This document shows, piece by piece, positions 57,750 through 64,000 of a DNA stretch of 64,000 nt. The stretch is taken from NCBI GenBank assembly GCA_012719545.1, contig JAAYAD010000078.1, positions 92,597 to 156,596 of the forward strand, in the 5' to 3' direction. The translations under genes and the position numbers were made by a program. The notes beneath the pieces were generated by a model. That model made no database searches and was not told the DNA's origin. It saw only the letters and a list, made by a program, of their open reading frames with translations. Origin of the DNA: Clostridiaceae bacterium (lineage in GTDB: Bacteria; Bacillota; Clostridia; DSM-8532). The number at the start of each line of letters is the position of its first letter. The first letter of the stretch is position 1.

Positions 57750-59015
57750 TCATTTTTTATCAAGACCTTTTTCTCTAACCCAGTTTTCTTTTATGGTCTG
57801 CCGGCTTCTTGCTATAGCCAGCGAATATGCGGGCACTTCGTCAGTTATGGTTGAACCTGCAGCTATGTATGCATGTTCATTTACAACAACCGGTGAAACC
57901 AGATTTACATTGCAGCCAATAAATGCATTATCGCCCACAACTGTTCTGTGTTTCTTCCTGCCGTCGTAGTTGACTACAACGCCCCCGCACCCTATATTGA
58001 CATTCTTTCCTATATCAGCATCGCCAACATAGGATAAGTGAGATACTTTTGTCTTATCACCAATATTGGAATTCTTAACTTCAACAAAATCGCCGATTTT
58101 GACATTCTGGCCAATTTTTGAACCAGGCCTTATATAAGCAAAGGGTCCAACATTGGTGTTATCTCCTACTTGCGACTGTGTCATAACCGAATTTTCAAAG
58201 CGAACATTATTTCCTATAAGGCCGTTTTCAATCCTTGAATTGGGTCCTATTACGCAATTCTCACCTATAACAGTTTCACCTTCAAGGATGGTTCCGGGGT
58301 AAATTACAGTGTCCCTGCCAATTTTAACATTCTTATCTATCATGCAGGTTTCAGGAAGGTGGAATGTAACCCCGTTTTCCATATGCTTATTGATAATACG
58401 CCTTAAAATAACGTGCTCTGCCTCGTTAAGCTGTTTTCTGTCGTTAACCTTCAATAATTCCTGAGTATCCTTTACAACATACGCGCCGGTCTTATTTCCT
58501 CTTAATACAGCTTCATTTATTATATCCGATAAATCAACGGTTTCATCGGCATTATTTCTTAATTCGGAAAGTATTTTGCTTAAAGTTTGGACTTCTAAAA
58601 AACAGATTTCTGAATTTTGGAAGCCTGTATCTTCCTTATCGGTCAGAAATGTAATCAGGTTACCCTGCTGCTTGTGATACTCATATGCTGACTTGAGAGT
58701 TTCCCCGGTTATAGCGGGAGTATCAACGCCAAGAACAAGAATTGTACCTTCATTGCATAAATTAAGCCCTTCAAATATGGCTTGTCCAATACAGGGCTTT
58801 TCGTTTACTAATAATACTGAATTCTCAGGTAATTCTGCGTTTTCTATATTATTCCTTATAAAAATAGCAAAAGCTTCTGAGCCTGCTTCTTTAGAAGCAT
58901 CTATAGCATAATCCAGAAGCGTCGAGCCGCATATTTTATGAAAAGCTTTATCACAGGATGAATTCATCATGGTCCCATCTGCTTGTGCAAGGATTATCGA
59001 AACCAGCTGCCCCAT
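57750..59015 (-). CDS. glmU: GlmU-like protein: intact acetyltransferase, degenerate uridyltransferase
   Basis: GlmU normally acetylates glucosamine-1-phosphate and then makes UDP-GlcNAc. The C-terminal left-handed beta-helix is intact, with KVSHLSYVGDADIGK, NYDGRKKHRTVVGDNAFIGCNVNLVSP and AAGSTIT. The N-terminal half is eroded: LAAGKGTRM reads LAQADGTMM, the QLGTGHA motif reads CIGQAIF, and the GYGRI and E-KDA segments are absent. Only about 421 residues remain, against the usual 455. The start 59015 follows AAGGAGG. Position before prs and after spoVG is the classic one. Acetyltransferase activity is likely; uridyltransferase activity is doubtful. Confidence 0.85.
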   Translation of the reverse strand: MGQLVSIILAQADGTMMNSSCDKAFHKICGSTLLDYAIDASKEAGSEAFAIFIRNNIENAELPENSVLLVNEKPCIGQAIFEGLNLCNEGTILVLGVDTPAITGETLKSAYEYHKQQGNLITFLTDKEDTGFQNSEICFLEVQTLSKILSELRNNADETVDLSDIINEAVLRGNKTGAYVVKDTQELLKVNDRKQLNEAEHVILRRIINKHMENGVTFHLPETCMIDKNVKIGRDTVIYPGTILEGETVIGENCVIGPNSRIENGLIGNNVRFENSVMTQSQVGDNTNVGPFAYIRPGSKIGQNVKIGDFVEVKNSNIGDKTKVSHLSYVGDADIGKNVNIGCGGVVVNYDGRKKHRTVVGDNAFIGCNVNLVSPVVVNEHAYIAAGSTITDEVPAYSLAIARSRQTIKENWVREKGLDKK

Positions 59016-59282
59016 GAAAATATTATCCTCCTTAACGAGTAAATCCATTTTTCAAAACCATTCTCTCATGTTTGCCCTTGTAATGCAATTGTCATTTTAG
59101 ACATTTTAATTATTACATAATTGTTATATATATTTAACCCAGGAATTTATTTCTAGTTTCTGGCTTATTTGGCCAAAAAAAGAATCCCTCGGCTATGCCT
59201 CAGGATATAATGCATTTGTTAATGGTCTGTAATAAATTTTAATGTCAGGCACTCCGAAAAGGAGTGGCTAAAACCATATGTA

Positions 59283-59573
59283 TTATTCCTTCACTGTTGT
59301 ACCTGCAGCTTCTTCTTCGGCCAACATGGACTGATACTTTTCCAGTATGGCGTTTTGAATCTTGTTCCTTGCATCTGCATTGATTGGGTGTGCAATATCT
59401 CTAAACTCACCTGAGGGAGTTTTGCGGCTTGGCATTGCAATAAACAATCCACCCTGGCTTTCAATGATTTTGATGTCGTGAACAACAAATTCATTGTCAA
59501 ATGTTACCGACACTACTGCTTTCATTTTGCCTTCAGCTTCAACTTTGCGAATTCTAATGTCTGTAATCTCCAT
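59283..59573 (-). CDS. spoVG: Septation regulator SpoVG
   Basis: Small RNA/DNA-binding regulator conserved in spore-formers. [38 protein letters not shown] and [23 protein letters not shown] are diagnostic. ATG 59573 after GAAGGTGGG gives 96 residues, the family length; the track start adds 15 unsupported ones. A sigma-H-like promoter lies 50 bases upstream. glmU follows after 267 bases with only a weak hairpin between. Confidence 0.96.
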   Translation of the reverse strand: MEITDIRIRKVEAEGKMKAVVSVTFDNEFVVHDIKIIESQGGLFIAMPSRKTPSGEFRDIAHPINADARNKIQNAILEKYQSMLAEEEAAGTTVKE

Positions 59574-59622
59574 CTTAGTAGCCCACCTTCCGATAATCAA
59601 TTGTAGTTTTTGTATCATCTTA

Positions 59623-59650
59623 TAATTTCGCCAAAAATTCCAAAATTCCT
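59623..59650 (-). promoter_or_regulatory. Candidate sigma-H promoter of spoVG
   Basis: On the minus strand AGGAATT (59644-59650) and GAAATTA (59623-59629) are separated by 14 bases. This resembles the sigma-H pattern (AGGAWWT, then GAAT) and the layout known for Bacillus spoVG. Confidence 0.5.
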
Positions 59651-59884
59651 TCTTTATCCCTAAAAAAAATTAGGAATTATTATAAATTAAAATATTCAGA
59701 GAAAATATTATATTGGTAAAATCAACAAAGCATTATTTTTTACAATAAGTATAACAGTATTTTATTTTTTTAGATACTGGCAAATTAAAAGTGTGTATCA
59801 TAAAATTGGCAATAGGCATACTTATCATATGGGCCTTTATTGAAATCAAATTTTATTTAGAGACAGAACAAAATAGAAGCAATA

Positions 59885-59914
59885 TTGTTAAAAATCTTGT
59901 GCTTGGTATATAAT
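59885..59914 (+). promoter_or_regulatory. murC promoter
   Basis: TTGTTA (59885-59890), 18 bases, TATAAT (59909-59914). The remaining intergenic sequence 59651-59884 is AT-rich without visible features. Confidence 0.6.
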
Positions 59915-59944
59915 CTTAGCTGGATATTTTAAAAGGAGTATAAA

Positions 59945-61354
59945 ATGGATAGTTTTTTTACTTTGGACAGCAGCAATCTTACCATACACATGGTGGGAAT
60001 AGGCGGAATAAGCATGAGCGGACTTGCAGAGATACTCATGCGCAAGAATGTTAAAATAACAGGCTCGGACATAAACCAGTCAGAAATAACAGAAAAGCTA
60101 AAAAGCATGGGAGCAGTGATTTATCCTTCCCATGACCCTCAGAACATAAAGGATCAGAGCCTGGTGGTATATACAGCCGCGGTAAATAAGGATAACCCCG
60201 AGCTTGTTGAAGCAAGAAAGCGGGGTATACCTGTTATTGAGCGTGCCGACCTTTTAGGCGCCATTATGGATCAGTTTAAGGAAAGCATAGCGGTATCAGG
60301 CACCCACGGAAAAACAACAACCACCTCCATGATTTCATCCATAATTATAGAAGCCGGCCTTGATCCCACAATACATGTGGGCGGCATTCTCGATCTTATC
60401 GGCGGGAATACCCGTATAGGAAACAGCTCATGGTTCATAGCAGAAGCTTGCGAATACAAGAACAGCTTTTTAAAGTTCCGTCCTTATCTGGCAGTTGTCC
60501 TTAATATAGATGAGGACCATCTGGACTTTTTCAAGGATATAGATGATATAAGGCATTCCTTTGAGGCTTTTTTGTCCAACGTGAAAAATCCCGGCTTCAT
60601 AGTCCTCAATATGGATGACCCTCAAACCAAAACTCTTTCAAAATCACTTGCAAGGACAGTTGTAACATATGGGGTCAACACCCCGGGTGTGGACTGGACT
60701 GCTGAGAATATTGCCTTTAAAAACGGATATGCAAGCTTTGACGCTATATACAAGAATGAGTTCTGGGCAAGGATAACTCTCTCGGTACCAGGAAGCCACA
60801 ATGTTTCAAATGCCCTTGCAGCCATTGCCGCATGCCATTGCCTTGGAGTTCCCAAAAACGCAATTGTAAGAGGCATAGAACACTATAAAGGTATCCACAG
60901 GCGCCTTGAGGATAAAGGTACTGTTCATAATATCAGGGTTATGGATGACTATGCCCATCACCCAACGGAAATTCAGGCCACTTTAAGCGCTGCAAGAGCC
61001 CTTGCCTCGGGAAAGCTGATTTGTATATTCCAACCTCACACCTATACAAGGACATATGAGCTTCTGGACGACTTTTCCCGCTCATTCGCCCTCGCGGATA
61101 CGGTGGTGGTAACAGATATCTACTCTGCCCGTGAGAAAGATACCGGCCTTATCCACTCCCGCACATTAACAGACAGGATTAATCTCCAGACCGGAAATGC
61201 CGTGTACATTTCCAAATTTGAGGATATTTCCGATTTCCTTATGGAAAATGCACAGCCAGGTGATCTTGTTCTTACCATGGGTGCAGGCGATGTCTATAAG
61301 GTTGGGGAAATTTTCCTTGAGTCCAGGCGCAGTCAGAGTCTGGTATCCCTTTAA
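59945..61354 (+). CDS. murC: UDP-N-acetylmuramate--L-alanine ligase
   Basis: Adds L-Ala to UDP-MurNAc in peptidoglycan synthesis. The N-terminal Rossmann part has MVGIGGISMSGLAEIL, the ATP site is SGTHGKTTTTSMIS near residue 117, and EACEYKNSFL and DDYAHHPTEI are family motifs. The length of 469 residues is slightly above the usual 455-460. AAAAGGAG precedes the ATG. It ends 10 bases from the end of the convergent spoIIE gene with no hairpin in the gap. Confidence 0.97.
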   Translation: MDSFFTLDSSNLTIHMVGIGGISMSGLAEILMRKNVKITGSDINQSEITEKLKSMGAVIYPSHDPQNIKDQSLVVYTAAVNKDNPELVEARKRGIPVIERADLLGAIMDQFKESIAVSGTHGKTTTTSMISSIIIEAGLDPTIHVGGILDLIGGNTRIGNSSWFIAEACEYKNSFLKFRPYLAVVLNIDEDHLDFFKDIDDIRHSFEAFLSNVKNPGFIVLNMDDPQTKTLSKSLARTVVTYGVNTPGVDWTAENIAFKNGYASFDAIYKNEFWARITLSVPGSHNVSNALAAIAACHCLGVPKNAIVRGIEHYKGIHRRLEDKGTVHNIRVMDDYAHHPTEIQATLSAARALASGKLICIFQPHTYTRTYELLDDFSRSFALADTVVVTDIYSAREKDTGLIHSRTLTDRINLQTGNAVYISKFEDISDFLMENAQPGDLVLTMGAGDVYKVGEIFLESRRSQSLVSL

Positions 61355-61364
61355 TCTTTACAGC

Positions 61365-63704
61365 TTACCAGAGCCTTGTAACCAGCACTGTTAAATCATC
61401 GTGATTGCCGTTAGAGCGGGTTATGGCTTCCTCAAGGATGGTATCGGCAAGATATTGGGCATTTACGGTATCAATGCTCTCTATAAACCACTGAAGAGCT
61501 GATACCTCCCCTTCATCAGAAAAGGCCTCCATTATTCCGTCAGATATCATTATGACAAAATCTCCGGAGCCTATGACGGCAGGTTTATAATGAGATGATT
61601 GATCCTGGGTGCTTCCGTTGTCATTATTTATAATTGACACTCCATGGGGTCCCTTTATAAATGAAGGTGCAGCATCGTATTTATAGAAAGATACGCTTCC
61701 GTTTGAAAGGTCAAGGGAACAAATATCCATTGTAGCCAGTCTTTCATTTTTCCCCCTGATATCAAGGTATAAATTCAGTATTCTGATTGCATGACCAAGC
61801 TCTATGCCGTCTTCTATAAGATTTTCAAGCATCTGAATGGCGGTTCTGCTATACCTTTCGGCCCTGCTTCCCGAACCCTTGCCATCGCTTATGGCGCTGA
61901 TATGGCATCCGTCACCTGAGATTAGGAAGGTCAGGTTATCTCCCGATACGCTGCTTCCTGATTTATTGGCTCTGGCTACACCTGTTGCCGTCTTGTACCT
62001 TGGCGGCTTCATATAACGTACTACCGAATAGCCCATCATATCCCTTCTGCTTTCACCGACACGTACGAATTTGCTTTGCAGCACTTCTTTGACAATTTCG
62101 TCAAGCTCATTGAAAGCAAACTTATTCTTGCCCTCAAAGACAGCTTCAATATATGGTTTTGATTCCTGACGGCCATTATACCTGAAATTGGTGACAGGAA
62201 TTCCGCTGCTTGCGGCAGCATCCAGAAGTGCCTCTTCCAATTCGATATTTCTTCCCGATGTGTCAAGGAGGCTGCGTGCCGCCGACATTATGCTTCCTGA
62301 AACCAAAGATGCGTGCTTTGCAAGCATAAGGCGGCTTTCATTTATTTTTTCCCTCCAGATGCTTTCGGTCTTGTATATGGAATAAACTGTTCCAAGGGTA
62401 TCGAAGAACTTATCGTATTTTGCGCAAGCCTGCTTAAACCAAGCCGGAATTTCAAGCCTTCCTGTTTCGTCGGTTTTTATATCGGATATGGCTTTTTCCA
62501 CCATTTTGTAGGTCTTTACGAAATTAACCCGCCAGCATTTGTAGCACAGGCTGCAGTAGCTGCATACCTTTTCCGATACCATTTCACTTATCCACTGGGC
62601 AGCAGAGCTTTCATCAGATTCATCCAACGCTGTTTCCTCAATATTCATTGCTGCTCTTGAAAGTGCCTTGCTTAAAACAAAAAGCCTGTCCGCAGCTTCA
62701 TGAATCTGTCCAAGTTCAAGATTTCTTCCCTGGTCCCTTGCCTTTAAGCCTGCAATTTCATCACAGAGAAGATTAACAAGTGAATTGGGCATTATAAGAA
62801 AGATTATTCCTGAAAGCAAAGCCTCGTAATATATAAGCACAAGTTTCCCTTCCAGCACCGAAAGTCCCGAAAAGAAAATTGAAACCAATAGCCATAAAAT
62901 GGATGACATTGTCCTGGTCCTCACAGGAAGTCCCGCAGCCGCCCCGGCAAGAGCCATCATTCCCGGAATCTCCATGGAAGAAGGGATATCATAAAGGGCA
63001 ATTACCAATCCCATAAGAGCTCCTGTACAGGCTCCATAGGCACTTCCCATTCTGCGTGCCACAAGCAGTACCGATAATCCTGCAAGGATTGTACCTACCT
63101 CGCACTCCCATATAGCTATCCCTTTAAGGCTTATTACAAGGGCACATATAAGGGCTGCTTTGGAAAAAAGAACCCTTCCGCTGTAAGCCACTTTCCGTCT
63201 TGAATTTTGAAACAGCCCGGAAGCAGGCTCAAGAATGACGGCAAGAGAAAAAACAAGGCATGATAAGAGAATTGAAACTACAAGATCATAAAGACCAAAG
63301 CCCTGCATGGTTCCGCGTAAGATCCCTGTAAAACAGGTTATTGTCCCCATTAGTGCTGCACGGTTTACAGGAGTCTCTTTTCTGTTCAGGTTTATGTAAA
63401 TCAAACGTGAAAACGCCTCATACAACAGAAGTGCTAAAGCCTGCCTGGATGATTCATAGAAATTGGAAAACATTAAATTACCTGCGGTTATTGAAACTAT
63501 TGCAAAAAGCTTTGATATACCTGTAAAGCCTGCCGATACATAAAAGGCTGTTGCAAAAGGCTTTATTACACCAAAAAAATTGGCTCTGGAAAGGATGAAG
63601 CATACAATCCATGCAGCTATTCGTGGCACTGTTATATCCTGAAGCCATGTTGAAATAAGCTTTGTCCACTTCTTTTCACCCTTAAGGGCGAAAATATTTT
63701 CCAT
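61365..63704 (-). CDS. spoIIE: Stage II sporulation protein E (PP2C phosphatase)
   Basis: Membrane phosphatase that dephosphorylates SpoIIAA to activate sigma-F and takes part in polar septation. About ten N-terminal membrane segments (up to about residue 310) are followed by a central domain and a PP2C domain: DGCHISAISDGKGSGSRAERYSRTAIQMLENL and VIMISDGIMEAFSDEG, with metal-binding aspartates. ATG 63704 after GGAGGT gives 779 residues; the track start adds 12 residues across the ribosome site. The cysteine cluster CSYCSLCYKCW in the linker occurs in clostridial SpoIIE. Confidence 0.95.
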   Translation of the reverse strand: MENIFALKGEKKWTKLISTWLQDITVPRIAAWIVCFILSRANFFGVIKPFATAFYVSAGFTGISKLFAIVSITAGNLMFSNFYESSRQALALLLYEAFSRLIYINLNRKETPVNRAALMGTITCFTGILRGTMQGFGLYDLVVSILLSCLVFSLAVILEPASGLFQNSRRKVAYSGRVLFSKAALICALVISLKGIAIWECEVGTILAGLSVLLVARRMGSAYGACTGALMGLVIALYDIPSSMEIPGMMALAGAAAGLPVRTRTMSSILWLLVSIFFSGLSVLEGKLVLIYYEALLSGIIFLIMPNSLVNLLCDEIAGLKARDQGRNLELGQIHEAADRLFVLSKALSRAAMNIEETALDESDESSAAQWISEMVSEKVCSYCSLCYKCWRVNFVKTYKMVEKAISDIKTDETGRLEIPAWFKQACAKYDKFFDTLGTVYSIYKTESIWREKINESRLMLAKHASLVSGSIMSAARSLLDTSGRNIELEEALLDAAASSGIPVTNFRYNGRQESKPYIEAVFEGKNKFAFNELDEIVKEVLQSKFVRVGESRRDMMGYSVVRYMKPPRYKTATGVARANKSGSSVSGDNLTFLISGDGCHISAISDGKGSGSRAERYSRTAIQMLENLIEDGIELGHAIRILNLYLDIRGKNERLATMDICSLDLSNGSVSFYKYDAAPSFIKGPHGVSIINNDNGSTQDQSSHYKPAVIGSGDFVIMISDGIMEAFSDEGEVSALQWFIESIDTVNAQYLADTILEEAITRSNGNHDDLTVLVTRLW

Positions 63705-63830
63705 ATTGGTACCTCCATTCGTTCTTCTTTTGTAAAACAAGGTGCATAATATGCATGTACATTATATGCGCAAACCCGCATAAATAGCATTTATTACCTA
63801 TATGGGGGAAATAAGCCTAATTGACAATCA

Positions 63831-63860
63831 GCAACAAAAAACCGCCTTTTTTAAGGCGGT
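63831..63860 (-). terminator. Intrinsic terminator facing left, upstream of spoIIE
   Basis: ACCGCCTT pairs with AAGGCGGT around TTTT. On the minus strand it is followed by TTTTTTGTTG. I see no gene for it to end. Confidence 0.7.
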
Positions 63861-63876
63861 TTCAGACTGAAGACAA

Positions 63877-63903
63877 AGCTCACTGAAAAGTGGGCTTTTT
63901 TTA
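63877..63903 (+). terminator. Intrinsic terminator facing right, upstream of the edge gene
   Basis: AGCTCACT pairs with AGTGGGCT (one wobble) around GAAA, followed by seven T. No plus-strand gene is visible before it. Confidence 0.7.
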
Positions 63904-63989
63904 TCTAAAAGAGTAGTTAAGGACATAACAATCATGGTATAATATAAATACATGAAACGCTCATGTAATAAGGATTTCAAGGTGATTAT

Positions 63990-64000
63990 GTGCTAAATAA
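63990..64000 (+). CDS. Start of a gene running off the right edge, possibly tilS
   Basis: AAGGTG is followed 5 bases later by GTG CTA AAT. A TGGTATAAT extended -10 lies at about 63933-63941. Alternative ATGs nearby stop almost at once. tRNA-Ile lysidine synthetase (tilS) commonly sits beside spoIIE in Clostridia and Bacilli and begins with a similar sequence. With four codons visible, this rests on position only. Confidence 0.35.

Overview
The window looks like chromosome of a low-to-moderate GC, endospore-forming, Gram-positive anaerobe of the class Clostridia. The reasons are the sporulation genes (spoIIR, spoVAC/D/E, spoVG, spoIIE), the strong AGGAGG-type ribosome sites, occasional TTG/GTG starts, and the block murC / spoVG-glmU-prs-pth, which is typical of cellulolytic Clostridia. 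No rRNA, tRNA, CRISPR array or insertion sequence was seen. Most of the window is core chromosome; the accessory parts are the sugar cluster, the M28/A2M pair and two inverted-repeat elements.

Layout. 1-2.6 kb: a GntR (YtrA-type)-regulated ABC exporter with a consensus promoter and a perfect 14+5+14 operator. 2.7-6.5 kb: rng, a DUF2344 protein and a B12-binding-type radical SAM protein. 6.7-9.9 kb: a cobalamin riboswitch with a terminator, controlling a BtuF/BtuC/BtuD-like importer. 9.9-11 kb: serC. 11.3-25 kb: a maltodextrin/starch cluster containing a cytoplasmic neopullulanase-like GH13, a LacI regulator, a pullulanase with a damaged 5' end, malE-malF-malG, a secreted alpha-amylase lipoprotein and a chemoreceptor. 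Similar 12-bp palindromes lie at five promoters of this cluster, including the chemoreceptor promoter. 25-34 kb: an M28 peptidase lipoprotein, a large alpha-2-macroglobulin-like protein without its thioester motif, a RluA-type pseudouridine synthase and a monofunctional glycosyltransferase-51. 34-41.5 kb: a 214-bp inverted-repeat element, spoIIR, pyrG, a lytic transglycosylase, a group of DnaA-box-like 9-mers, tsaD, uppP, a second inverted-repeat element and a DUF4015 glycosidase-like protein. 41.6-46.3 kb: spoVAC-D-E, a small membrane protein behind a hairpin, and clpE. 46.4-49.3 kb: a SigB-type partner-switching module (rsbV, a degenerate rsbW, the sigma factor, then a second intact kinase) downstream of a membrane J-domain-like protein. 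49.3-54.1 kb: lysS, greA, an unrecognised protein and guaB. 54.5-59.6 kb: a TPR-GGDEF protein, then pth, prs, glmU and spoVG. 59.9-63.7 kb: murC and spoIIE, convergent. A probable tilS start codon lies at the right edge.

How the genes work together. Starch would be cut outside the cell by the amylase lipoprotein (and formerly by an anchored pullulanase). Maltodextrins would be captured by MalE and imported by MalFG using an ATPase encoded elsewhere, then hydrolysed inside by the neopullulanase. A chemoreceptor with a like-for-like operator probably tracks the same food. The corrinoid importer sits next to, and divergent from, a B12-binding-type radical SAM gene. The most unusual items are the eroded uridyltransferase site of GlmU, the split kinase arrangement around the sigma factor, the decayed pullulanase N-terminus and the two related inverted-repeat elements.
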